Source of the DNA: Flavobacterium laiguense
Lineage (GTDB): Bacteria; Bacteroidota; Bacteroidia; Flavobacteriales; Flavobacteriaceae
Direction: 5' to 3'
DNA length: 64,000 nt
Assembly (NCBI RefSeq): GCF_003097655.1
Contig: NZ_QCZH01000001.1
Coordinates: forward strand, 1 to 64,000
How positions within the stretch are numbered: the first letter of the stretch is position 1; each line of letters starts with the position of its first letter. The translations under genes and the position numbers were made by a program. Positions 42,863-50,363 of this stretch are shown piece by piece. The notes beneath the pieces were generated by a model that saw only the letters and a program-made list of their open reading frames with translations, had not been told where the DNA came from and ran no database searches.

Positions 42863-44008
42863 TTATTCCAAATTTATAAAAAACAAATCACTTGCAATTC
42901 CATCGGTTAAAAACTTTCCTTTTGGAGTTGGTTTCAAAATGTTATTGTCAATAGAAAGTAAATCATCGTCAAGGTATTTCTGGGCTTGTTTTTGCAAATA
43001 CTCAAGGTATTCGCTTCCAAATTCTGTTTCAATTCGATCCAAAGAAACTCCCCAAATCGTTCGCAAACCGGTCATAACATATTCGTTGTAACGGTCGGCT
43101 GTAGATAAAACTTCTATTTCATTTGGCAATATGTCTTCCTGAATCGATTTTAAATAAAGAGAATTATTCGAAATATTCCAGCTTCGGAAAATCCCATCAT
43201 AACTATGAGCCGAGGGACCAATTCCCAAATATTTCTTCCCCAACCAATAGGCCGAATTGTTCTTTGAAAAATAATTAGCTTTCCCAAAATTGGACAATTC
43301 ATAGTGAATAAAATCATTGGCTTCCAGCGTTTCCACCAAAATCGAAAAGTGTTCCTGAGCAGATTCATCATTGGGTTTGGCTATCTTTCCGGTTTGAATG
43401 AGTTTATTCAAAGCCGTTTTGGGCTCGACTGTCAAAGCATAACTCGAAATATGCGGTATCCCAAAAGACAAGGCCGTTTCTATGTTTTGCTTCCATTTCT
43501 CGTTACTCATTCCTGGAATTCCATAAATCAGATCGAGAGAAATATTATCAAAATATTTTGTCGCTTCTGCCAAACATTTTTGAGCTTCCGCCGAATTATG
43601 CGCACGATTCATCATAACCAAATCATCTTCGAAGAAGGATTGAATTCCGATGCTGAGTCGGTTGATACGGCTTTTAGACAATTCGACAATTCGTTCGCTT
43701 GACAAATCATCAGGATTAGCTTCGAGGGTAATTTCTGGGTTTTCTACAACCCTATAATGGTTGTAAACCTCGGCAATCAAAAATTCAATTTCTTCTGTCG
43801 TCAATACCGATGGCGTTCCTCCTCCGAAATAAATGGTTTCAACTCCCGAGAATTCGGGATCATTCTGAAACTCCTTTTTACGCATTTGCAATTCTTTGGC
43901 AATAGCCAAAACCATTTCGTCTTTCTTCTTCATTGAAGTCGAAAAATGAAAATCGCAGTAATGGCAAGCCTGCTTGCAGAAGGGTATGTGTATGTAGATG
44001 CCGCTCAT
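42863..44008 (-). CDS. hemW: Radical SAM protein HemW
   Basis: A 381-residue cytoplasmic protein. The cluster motif CKQACHYCDF (C11, C15, C18) near the N-terminus and the HemW-type FGGGTPSVL, EANPDDL and RLSIGIQSF segments are clear, with a C-terminal HemN-type domain (VMTGLRTIWGVSL). HemW is a haem chaperone/CPDH-like radical SAM protein; the motif lacks the extra Cys of coproporphyrinogen oxidase HemN. It follows ruvC by 13 nt on the same strand. Confidence 0.95.
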   Translation of the reverse strand: MSGIYIHIPFCKQACHYCDFHFSTSMKKKDEMVLAIAKELQMRKKEFQNDPEFSGVETIYFGGGTPSVLTTEEIEFLIAEVYNHYRVVENPEITLEANPDDLSSERIVELSKSRINRLSIGIQSFFEDDLVMMNRAHNSAEAQKCLAEATKYFDNISLDLIYGIPGMSNEKWKQNIETALSFGIPHISSYALTVEPKTALNKLIQTGKIAKPNDESAQEHFSILVETLEANDFIHYELSNFGKANYFSKNNSAYWLGKKYLGIGPSAHSYDGIFRSWNISNNSLYLKSIQEDILPNEIEVLSTADRYNEYVMTGLRTIWGVSLDRIETEFGSEYLEYLQKQAQKYLDDDLLSIDNNILKPTPKGKFLTDGIASDLFFINLE

Positions 44009-44021
44009 TTAGTAGTCTTCA

Positions 44022-44576
44022 TTACTTTTTAACTCGATCTTCATTATTCTTTACAAATGCATCCCAACCCGTGTAACTCTTTTCTCCAATCACTTTCCCC
44101 GAATTAAAAAAGTGACAAACAGCTGCCGCTAAACCATCCGTTGAGTCAAGGTTTTTGGGCAATTCTTTCAATCCCAATAATTGTTGGAGCATTTTGGCCA
44201 CTTGTTCTTTACTGGCATTTCCGTTTCCGGTGATCGCCATTTTTATTTTTTTAGGCTCGTATTCGGTAATGGGAATGTCTCTGGAAAGTCCAGCAGCCAT
44301 AGCCACCCCTTGCGCGCGACCCAGCTTCAGCATCGATTGTACGTTCTTGCCAAAGAAAGGAGCTTCAATCGCAATTTCATCAGGATGATGTGTTTCTATT
44401 AACTCGATGGTGCGTTCAAAAATGATTTTTAGTTTCTGGTAATGATTGTCGTATTTGGACAATTGCAATTCGTTGAGTTGCAAAAATTCCATTTTTTTAT
44501 TGACAATTTTTATCAATCCAAAACCCATAATGGTGGTTCCGGGGTCTATTCCTAATATGATGCGTTCTTTTGACAA
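44022..44576 (-). CDS. ruvC: Holliday junction resolvase RuvC
   Basis: A 184-residue endonuclease that resolves four-way DNA junctions together with RuvAB. The catalytic acidic residues are visible: D11 (GIDPGT), E71 (AIEAPFFGKN) and D144/D147 (LDSTDGLAAAVCH). The length is normal for the family. It is transcribed on the minus strand ahead of hemW. The 154 bp upstream is a non-coding stretch with several CTTTGCG-type words. Confidence 0.97.
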   Translation of the reverse strand: MSKERIILGIDPGTTIMGFGLIKIVNKKMEFLQLNELQLSKYDNHYQKLKIIFERTIELIETHHPDEIAIEAPFFGKNVQSMLKLGRAQGVAMAAGLSRDIPITEYEPKKIKMAITGNGNASKEQVAKMLQQLLGLKELPKNLDSTDGLAAAVCHFFNSGKVIGEKSYTGWDAFVKNNEDRVKK

Positions 44577-44730
44577 GGTTTATTTATAAGTTGTTACACA
44601 AAGATACTCGAAGTTAACACAGAGATTCGCAAAATTTAATTTAGCTAAAAAACCTTTGCGTTCCTTTGCGAATTCTTTGTGAATCTTTGCGAAATAGCAT
44701 TTTCACGACGATTTTCCTTTACTTTGCGGT

Positions 44731-45699
44731 ATGATTTCAATTTCACACAAAACTAAGCATTTCCTCGTACTTCTAGTCAAACTTTTGATTGTAGGCGGTG
44801 CCTTTTATTTTATATACAATCAACTGGCCAACAACGACAAACTAGATTGGCAGAAATTCTTGGTGTTGTTTCATAAAAACCAATCGGTTTTAGGAATCGT
44901 TTTTATCTTGTCATTAAGTGTCTTCAATCGATTTTTTGAAATATTGAAATGGCAAAATTTAGTGGGGTTCATTCATGAAATTTCACTGGGCGAAGCGACT
45001 AAACAAGTTTTGGCCGCACTGACCGCTGGGCTTTTTACCCCCAATGGTGTGGGGGAATATGCCGGAAAAGCATTATACTTTGATAAAAAAGACACCAAAA
45101 AAGTCGTGTTTCTAAACCTCGTTTGCAACGGAATTCAAATGATCTTGACCGTAGTTTTTGGCATTTTTGGATTGTTGTATTTCAATGCTCAATACAACGT
45201 GATTACTACCAAAACGGTAGCGGTGCTTTTTGGGATTTTGGTAATCCTATTTGCTGTTTTATTTTCAGCCAAAAAAATCACAATCAAGGGCTATTCTATA
45301 GAGAGACTAATTCATAAAATTAACGAAATTCCAAAATCAATTCATCAAAAAAACGCCATCTTGGCTATTTTTAGATATTTGGTTTTCTCGCATCAATATT
45401 ATTTTTTGTTTTTGGCGTTTGATGTCGATTTACCCTATTTCATTTTAATTTCAGCCGTATCCAGCGTTTATTTTTTAGCTTCTTCTTTGCCTACTTTTCA
45501 ATTCTTGGACTTTGCCGTAAAAGGGAGTGTGGCGGTTTATTTCTTCGGAATACTGGGCGTAAACGAATGGGTGGTGGTTTTTGTCACTACCTTAATGTGG
45601 TTTTTGAATGTGGTTTTGCCGGTTATTATTGGAAGTTATTATGTATTGAATTTTAAGGCATCCCAAGCCCATAAAGAGAAAATCATAAAAACAAATTAA
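44731..45699 (+). CDS. YbhN/UPF0104-type (lysylphosphatidylglycerol synthase TM) membrane protein
   Basis: A 322-residue membrane protein with about eight helices and the family core GLFTPNGVGEYAGKALYF near residues 97-115. The family includes the flippase domain of MprF, but stand-alone members have no settled function. It is followed 12 nt later by a glycosyltransferase gene, so a role in lipid or glycan export is possible. TTTACTTTG lies directly before the ATG, suggesting a very short leader. Confidence 0.88.
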   Translation: MISISHKTKHFLVLLVKLLIVGGAFYFIYNQLANNDKLDWQKFLVLFHKNQSVLGIVFILSLSVFNRFFEILKWQNLVGFIHEISLGEATKQVLAALTAGLFTPNGVGEYAGKALYFDKKDTKKVVFLNLVCNGIQMILTVVFGIFGLLYFNAQYNVITTKTVAVLFGILVILFAVLFSAKKITIKGYSIERLIHKINEIPKSIHQKNAILAIFRYLVFSHQYYFLFLAFDVDLPYFILISAVSSVYFLASSLPTFQFLDFAVKGSVAVYFFGILGVNEWVVVFVTTLMWFLNVVLPVIIGSYYVLNFKASQAHKEKIIKTN

Positions 45700-45711
45700 T
45701 CTCATTAAAGT

Positions 45712-46812
45712 ATGATTGCAATTATTCTCAGTGTGATTTTGCTTATTTACCTAATTACCATGGGTTGGCTTATTTTTGGGTTTACCAAAATAAATTCTTT
45801 TGAATATCTTGGTTTGACACCAAAAACCAGCTTTACCATTATTGTTCCTTTTCGGAATGAAGCCGAAAATTTGCCGCTTTTATTAGAAAGCTTTTCAAAG
45901 CTGAATTACCAGACAGATTTGTTTGAAGTGATTTTGGTTGATGATGAATCGGAGAAAGAGTTTCAAGTTTCAAGTTTCAAGTTTCAAGTTTCGGTTATAA
46001 AGAATATTCGGGGTTCAAATTCGCCCAAGAAAGACGCTATTACAACGGCTATGCGAATCGTAAAAACCGACTGGGTCATCACCACCGACGCCGATTGTGT
46101 GGTGCATAAAAACTGGCTGTTAAGCTTAGATAATTTCATTCAGTTGCATCACGTTTCGATGATTGCAGGAGCCGTTACTTATGATTGCCAGAATTCGTTT
46201 TTACATCATTTTCAGCAATTGGATTTGGCCAGTTTACAGGGTGCAACCATAGGGAGTTTTGGAATCAAAAAAGGATTTATGTGCAATGGCGCCAATTTCG
46301 CCTATACCCAATCGTTTTTTCAAAAACTTAAAGGTTTCGAGGGAAATGCTGCAATTGTCAGTGGCGATGATGTTTTTTTGTTGCAAAAAGCGATAGCCCG
46401 ATACCCCGAAAAAGTGGCTTATTTAAAATCGAAGAATACCATTGTAACGACAAAACCCGTGAATGATTGGAAATCGTTGTTTTATCAGCGCGTTCGCTGG
46501 GCCTCCAAAACCACTTCCTATCAAAGTGCTTTCGGAAAAAGGTTGGGACTACTTGTTTTTATGGTAAATTTCGGTTTGGTTTGTTGCTTTGGACTTACCG
46601 TTTTTGGTTTGCTTTCTTTTCCTATTCTTGGATTGTACTTCCTGATTAAATTTGGAATCGACGCTGTATTGATAGAACAAACCAATCGTTTCTTGACTAA
46701 ACATAAAACCCGCTATTTGCTTTTAAGCAGTTTGTGGTATCCGTTTTTCAGTACTGCCGTGGTTTTGTATTGCTTGTTTGGGAAATACGAATGGAAAGGG
46801 AGGCGGTTTTAG
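45712..46812 (+). CDS. Family 2 glycosyltransferase with in-frame heptanucleotide repeat
   Basis: A 366-residue membrane-attached GT2 enzyme. One N-terminal helix precedes the GT-A domain (TIIVPFRNEAENLP, VILVDDESE, TTDADC as DxD, GDDVFL, and the QRVRWASK Q-x-x-RW motif); three C-terminal helices follow. Just after VILVDDESE four perfect copies of TTTCAAG plus a partial copy (45961-45992) encode FQVSSFKFQVS, an insert absent from typical family members. Loss or gain of one unit would shift the frame. It is co-transcribed with the YbhN-like gene. Confidence 0.92.
   Translation: MIAIILSVILLIYLITMGWLIFGFTKINSFEYLGLTPKTSFTIIVPFRNEAENLPLLLESFSKLNYQTDLFEVILVDDESEKEFQVSSFKFQVSVIKNIRGSNSPKKDAITTAMRIVKTDWVITTDADCVVHKNWLLSLDNFIQLHHVSMIAGAVTYDCQNSFLHHFQQLDLASLQGATIGSFGIKKGFMCNGANFAYTQSFFQKLKGFEGNAAIVSGDDVFLLQKAIARYPEKVAYLKSKNTIVTTKPVNDWKSLFYQRVRWASKTTSYQSAFGKRLGLLVFMVNFGLVCCFGLTVFGLLSFPILGLYFLIKFGIDAVLIEQTNRFLTKHKTRYLLLSSLWYPFFSTAVVLYCLFGKYEWKGRRF
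45961..45992 (+). repeat. TTTCAAG tandem repeat (4.6 units) inside the glycosyltransferase gene
   Basis: Four exact 7-bp units followed by TTTC. Since 7 is not a multiple of 3, slippage by one unit changes frame, as in phase-variable contingency loci; here the frame is open. Confidence 0.9.
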
Positions 46813-46830
46813 TCCCGAAAGCTTTCGGGA
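46813..46830. repeat. Perfect 18-bp palindrome TCCCGAAAGCTTTCGGGA
   Basis: It directly follows the glycosyltransferase stop. Related palindromes with the CCCGA…TCGGG core are at 17899-17914 and, degenerate, near 9668. No T-run follows. Confidence 0.7.
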
Positions 46831-46881
46831 GCAGAATTTAGATTAACGATTTTTGATGTGATACACTAGGAGATAACCTCC

Positions 46882-47175
46882 TTATTCTAACTGTTTCCCT
46901 GGGTTTTGCTTTGTACTAAATATCCGAGCGATGAATACAGTTCCTTCTTTTTCTTCTTTGTAGAGTAACTTATAGTCTCTTACAATGATTCTTCTGTATT
47001 CAGGTTCTATTTCGTCTCGTTGGTATTGTTCTACAAAATGAAGTCCCCTAGTTGCTTTCAAAATATCGTTTTTTACATTTTGAGCTCCTTGAAGTGATTT
47101 GACTTTATAGTATTCAAAAATAGCTTTAAGTTGGTCTTTGGCAGTATTCGTCCAAATTATTTTTAATGGAGCCAT
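46882..47175 (-). CDS. ParE/RelE-type toxin
   Basis: A 97-residue protein of the RelE/ParE fold: IIWTNTAKDQLKAIFEYY near the N-terminus, LHFVEQYQRDEIEPEYRRIIVRDYKLLYK in the core and a C-terminal IFSTKQNPGK. The family poisons gyrase (ParE) or cleaves mRNA (RelE); the sequence is closer to ParE. Its ATG overlaps the stop of the antitoxin gene by one base, the standard arrangement with the antitoxin first. Confidence 0.9.
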   Translation of the reverse strand: MAPLKIIWTNTAKDQLKAIFEYYKVKSLQGAQNVKNDILKATRGLHFVEQYQRDEIEPEYRRIIVRDYKLLYKEEKEGTVFIARIFSTKQNPGKQLE

Positions 47176-47420
47176 TACCAGTTTTGTGATTCTTTTTCTA
47201 AATCTTCTTGAGCAGTATACTCTCCTCTTTTGATTTCAGCTTCGGCTTCGGTTAAAGATGTTTTATATTCTTCTCTATTTATTGGTCTTTTGTCTATATC
47301 AAAAGCAACTATTTCTTCTTCCTGATAGGTTTCTATAAATGCCTTGACCACTTTCAATAGTCTGTCATCAGCATCATTGATGTATTTTAAAACGCTATCT
47401 CTTAACTCTAAAGCTCCCAT
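47175..47420 (-). CDS. Antitoxin of the ParE-type system
   Basis: An 81-residue acidic protein (MGALELRDSVLKYIND …) with a conserved N-terminal segment predicted to form the dimer, and a charged C-terminal region rich in E/K (LTEAEAEIKRGEYT) that would wrap the toxin. The ATG at 47420 is chosen; the frame extends 8 codons further but without need. It resembles antitoxins of the Bacteroidota ParE group. It is coupled with the downstream toxin. Confidence 0.85.
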   Translation of the reverse strand: MGALELRDSVLKYINDADDRLLKVVKAFIETYQEEEIVAFDIDKRPINREEYKTSLTEAEAEIKRGEYTAQEDLEKESQNW

Positions 47421-47520
47421 TTTGTTCTCTTTTAAGTATATCAAAGGTAATTATTTTGTCTTTATTTTTTTAAATGAAGACCGTTAATTTTATTTCAAAA
47501 AAAATCTTGTTATAAAAACG

Positions 47521-47605
47521 TATGCCCTAGCCCAGATGGAAACGGCATCCTGTTGTCCCGGGGTTCGGGACAACAGATATAGTGTACAGCTGGAAATAGC
47601 TCCTT
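47521..47605 (-). repeat. Interspersed repeat with conserved flanks and variable central hairpin, copy 2
   Basis: Read on the minus strand it begins AAGGAGCTATTTCC and ends GGGCTAGGGCAT, matching copy 1. The centre is a perfect inverted repeat, TGTTGTCCCG (47551-47560) and CGGGACAACA (47566-47575), unrelated in sequence to the centres of copies 1 and 3. It abuts the stop codon of the lipoprotein gene at 47612. Confidence 0.78.
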
Positions 47606-47611
47606 GAAAAA

Positions 47612-48088
47612 CTACTCCACTTTTAGAATTACGGGAAGTATAAACTGGGTTTTTACGGGTAATCCTCGTTTGATGGCTGGATTTATTTTTGGAAAATCCA
47701 CCAAACGGGCTTTTAAGATACTGTCAATTTTTATGGTATCATAAGCCACCGAATCTTTGGGAAATTGCGGCTCGAATTGCATGGTTGCATTGGGAAAAAT
47801 AGTCACTTTTACTTCTATGGTGTCCAACTCCGGATAAAGCATCGCCAAAGTGTCGTTGCTCAATTTCTCTTGTATCAATTGAGTCAAAACCTCAAAAAAG
47901 CATTGCTCACGCTGCTTTTTGTCTTCAATTTTATCGCAATCGACAACCGACGGGTATTCATCGACTTCTTTCCAATTGATGGCTTTCAATTCCTTTTGCA
48001 ACAATTCCTTTTCGGAAGGCACTTGCTTGTCAAAATATTGACAGGAATTAAAAAGTATAAAGACTAGAAAAAGGGAATACTGCTTCAA
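47612..48088 (-). CDS. Putative lipoprotein of unknown function
   Basis: A 158-residue protein when started at TTG 48088. This start gives MKQYSLFLVFILFNSC, a good lipoprotein signal with Cys16 as the lipidated residue. A longer frame to 48130, also TTG, would place 14 polar residues before it. No ATG or GTG fits. The mature part is acidic, followed by a C-terminal domain (about 95-155; DTIEVKVTIFPNATMQF … INPAIKRGLPVKTQFILPVIL) reminiscent of TonB C-terminal-like folds. I do not recognise a named family. Confidence 0.7.
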   Translation of the reverse strand: MKQYSLFLVFILFNSCQYFDKQVPSEKELLQKELKAINWKEVDEYPSVVDCDKIEDKKQREQCFFEVLTQLIQEKLSNDTLAMLYPELDTIEVKVTIFPNATMQFEPQFPKDSVAYDTIKIDSILKARLVDFPKINPAIKRGLPVKTQFILPVILKVE

Positions 48089-48200
48089 TGTTTGTTTTTT
48101 GAATGGGACTAAGATGCTATAAAAATACAATTATTTTTCTCATATTCGTAAAGGAAATTGATGTTGCATTTTCGGCATCAAAATTACTAAAAATATTTTT

Positions 48201-48701
48201 ATGGATATTCTACTTTTACTATTGGGTTTTATATGTGTTGTTGTGGGGTTTTTTGGTAGTTTCTTACCTGTTTTACCAGGACCAAGCATCAGTTGGGTTG
48301 GAATTGTATTGCTTTACTTTACTACTGCTGTTCCTGCCAATTATTGGATTCTGGGTATTTCGGCATTGATCACTATTGCGCTAACTGTTTTGGATTACAC
48401 TATTCCTGCGAAGGGAACCAAGAAATTTGGCGGGAGTCCGTATGGCATTTGGGGAACCAATATCGGTTTGATTGTTGGCATCTTTGCCCCAATTCCTTTG
48501 GGTTTTATTATTGGCCCATTTGTGGGTGCTTTTGTTGGCGAACTCATTTACGATTACAAAGACCATCAACGTGCTTTGAAAGCGGCAACAGGATCTCTAC
48601 TGGGCTTTCTGGCTTCCTCCTTTATGAAGTTTGTGGTGTGCATGATGTATCTGGGATTGTTCCTTTGGATTGTATGGCAAAATAAAGCGACTTTATTTTA
48701 A
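48201..48701 (+). CDS. DUF456 family membrane protein
   Basis: A 166-residue integral membrane protein of the DUF456 family. Typical segments: LPVLPGPSISWVGIVLLYF near residues 24-42, the Gly-rich GTKKFGGSPYGIWGTNIG, and PLGFIIGPFVGAFVGELI. About five helices. Function unknown. It ends at the terminator shared with tRNA-Asp. Confidence 0.92.
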   Translation: MDILLLLLGFICVVVGFFGSFLPVLPGPSISWVGIVLLYFTTAVPANYWILGISALITIALTVLDYTIPAKGTKKFGGSPYGIWGTNIGLIVGIFAPIPLGFIIGPFVGAFVGELIYDYKDHQRALKAATGSLLGFLASSFMKFVVCMMYLGLFLWIVWQNKATLF

Positions 48702-48721
48702 AAACATAAATTCTACTCCAT

Positions 48722-48753
48722 AAAAAAAGCCTTTCCGTGAAGAAAGGCTTTAA
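48722..48753. terminator. Terminator shared by DUF456 gene and tRNA-Asp copy 1
   Basis: AAAGCCTTTC and GAAAGGCTTT pair around CGTGAA with A/T runs on both sides. A second, similar hairpin precedes tRNA-Asp copy 2 (49225-49252). Confidence 0.85.
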
Positions 48754-48763
48754 ACAATATTTG

Positions 48764-48837
48764 CGGTCTGGACGGGACTCGAACCCGCGACCCCATGCGT
48801 GACAGGCATGTATTCTAACCAACTGAACTACCAAACC
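48764..48837 (-). tRNA. tRNA-Asp (GUC), copy 1
   Basis: A 74-nt cloverleaf on the minus strand: acceptor GGTTTGG/CCAGACC with one G-U pair, anticodon loop CTGTCAC giving GUC, T-loop GGTTCGAGTCC. CCA is not encoded. It is identical to copy 2, 501 bp away. Confidence 0.97.
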
Positions 48838-48855
48838 TCTGCTTTATTGCGGTGG

Positions 48856-48863
48856 CAAAGATA
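48856..48863 (-). promoter_or_regulatory. -7 box of tRNA-Asp copy 1
   Basis: CAAAGATA on plus reads TATCTTTG on minus. TTGCGTAAACG further upstream supplies the -33 TTG. The whole promoter is part of the 123-bp perfect repeat. Confidence 0.75.
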
Positions 48864-49118
48864 CAATAGATTTTCGTTTACGCAACAATTTTATAACACA
48901 AGTATATAAAAAAAATTCAAACCCCTTAAAATCAAAGCAAACCGATGTGGATTTTATAAAAATTCGGATGTAATCGCCTGTTTATTCCTCGATTTAGGGT
49001 TAATCAAGGCAATTCAAATAGAATTTAATGCTGCAAAAAAGATGAATTTCTTCTTATTCCGATTATCCAAACTTTGATTCTTGGTCGATTTGAACGGATT
49101 ACAAACTTGCTTAAATCA

Positions 49119-49168
49119 AAAAAGCTATCCACAAAGTGGAAAGCTTTTCATTGGTCTAACTACAAACC
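49119..49168 (-). other. Terminator-like hairpin and possible decayed tRNA-Asp remnant
   Basis: TCCAC and GTGGA with flanking AAAAGCT/AGCTTTT form a terminator-like hairpin (49119-49148). On the minus strand it is preceded by GGTTTGTAGTTAGACCAA (49151-49168), which resembles the first half of tRNA-Asp (GGTTTGGTAGTTCAG…) with deletions. The order 'tRNA then hairpin' is the same as in both intact copies, suggesting a third, eroded copy. The rest of 48887-49224 shows nothing coding. Confidence 0.3.
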
Positions 49169-49224
49169 GGTCTCGCCTTTTGACGAGAAAACAACACAAC
49201 TAGCTTTAGATACTGCATATTGGC

Positions 49225-49252
49225 AAAAAAGCCTTTCTGTTACGAAAGGCTT
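49225..49252 (-). terminator. Terminator of tRNA-Asp copy 2
   Basis: AAGCCTTTC and GAAAGGCTT pair around TGTTAC, with an A-run on plus (T-run on minus). Confidence 0.75.
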
Positions 49253-49264
49253 CCCCAATATTAG

Positions 49265-49338
49265 CGGTCTGGACGGGACTCGAACCCGCGACCCCATGCG
49301 TGACAGGCATGTATTCTAACCAACTGAACTACCAAACC
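49265..49338 (-). tRNA. tRNA-Asp (GUC), copy 2
   Basis: Identical to copy 1. The perfect identity extends over 123 bp (49264-49386 equals 48763-48885), covering tRNA and promoter. Confidence 0.97.
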
Positions 49339-49356
49339 TCTGCTTTATTGCGGTGG

Positions 49357-49364
49357 CAAAGATA
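49357..49364 (-). promoter_or_regulatory. -7 box of tRNA-Asp copy 2
   Basis: TATCTTTG on the minus strand, same position relative to the tRNA as in copy 1. Confidence 0.75.
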
Positions 49365-49424
49365 CAATAGATTTTCGTTTACGCAAGTCTTTTGTTAAAG
49401 AATTTCGAATGTTTTTTTACAATT

Positions 49425-50363
49425 TTACCCAAAGTTTTGTTTTTCAACTAAGTAGGCCAACAGGATTTTCTCAAAACTTTCGCCAACCCCCACAGGAATG
49501 TACTTTATTTTGTTCTGAGCACAGGTTAAAGCTAGCTTTTTGAAGTAGTTTCCAACCTGTTTCTCGTATTCTTCCTTTACATTATCCGCAAAAACCACTA
49601 CCTCATCTCCTGTTTCTACATCGATAAACTTCCTTGGCGCATTGTCAAAATCAAATTTTAGCTCCGTTTCATTGTCTACCACATGAAACAAAACCACTTT
49701 ATGCTTGTCATGTTTCAAATGTTGTAAAGCATTAAAAAGTGCTTCTTCTCCCGACCCTTCGGGATTGGACTGAAACATATCCGTAAACAAAATAATCATC
49801 GAACGCCTATGAATTTTCTCGGCAATCTGATGCAAATAGGTAATCGTGTCGGTTTGTTTTTTCTCTTTTGTGTCTTCCAAAAGGCCTTCCAGTTTGTTCA
49901 ATATCATTCTATGATGCCGATCACTCCCTTTCTCCGGCGCGTAATACTCATAACTATCCGAAAACACACTTAATCCAACTGCGTCCCGTTGTTTCTTCAA
50001 CAGGTTCATTAAAACCGCCGATGCCAATACCGAAAAACCAATTTTACTTTCATAGAAAGACTGATTCTCCTTCAACTTAGGATAATGCATCGAAGAGGAA
50101 TTGTCTATAATAATATGACACCTCAAGTTGGTCTCTTCCTCATAACACTTGGTGTACAGCCGATCCGTTTTGGCAAACAATTTCCAATCAATATGTTTGG
50201 TACTCTCTCCAGTATTATACACTTTATGCTCGGCAAATTCTGCCGAAAATCCATGAAATGGACTTTTATGCATGCCCGAAATAAAACCTTCCACCACTTG
50301 ATTGGCTAACAATTCCAAATGCTGAAAACTGGATATTTTTTCTATTTGCGATTCGATTTTCAT
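49425..50363 (-). CDS. DUF58 domain protein
   Basis: A 312-residue protein with the DUF58 core: GEFAEHKVYNTGES-like segment (HKVYNTGESTKHIDWKLFAKTDRLYTKCYEEE) followed by a von Willebrand A-like part with IIIDNSSSMHYP (MIDAS DxSxS) and ILFTDMFQSN. DUF58 proteins usually accompany MoxR ATPases, but none is present here. It overlaps the upstream M1 aminopeptidase gene by 4 nt, so the two are co-translated. Confidence 0.9.
   Translation of the reverse strand: MKIESQIEKISSFQHLELLANQVVEGFISGMHKSPFHGFSAEFAEHKVYNTGESTKHIDWKLFAKTDRLYTKCYEEETNLRCHIIIDNSSSMHYPKLKENQSFYESKIGFSVLASAVLMNLLKKQRDAVGLSVFSDSYEYYAPEKGSDRHHRMILNKLEGLLEDTKEKKQTDTITYLHQIAEKIHRRSMIILFTDMFQSNPEGSGEEALFNALQHLKHDKHKVVLFHVVDNETELKFDFDNAPRKFIDVETGDEVVVFADNVKEEYEKQVGNYFKKLALTCAQNKIKYIPVGVGESFEKILLAYLVEKQNFG

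Noticed and set aside
44590..44700. CTTTGCG/TTTGCGAA words upstream of the YbhN-like gene
   Set aside because: They look like loose low-complexity intergenic sequence (similar to segments near 2260, 35575 and 42780); no defined unit length or pairing was found.
45961..45992. TTTCAAG repeats as a CRISPR-like array
   Set aside because: The units are 7 bp without spacers and lie in a coding frame, so this is a simple tandem repeat.
49074..49319. 81-codon ORF on the plus strand
   Set aside because: Its C-terminal part (SGLDGTRTRD) is the antisense translation of tRNA-Asp, a well-known false ORF.
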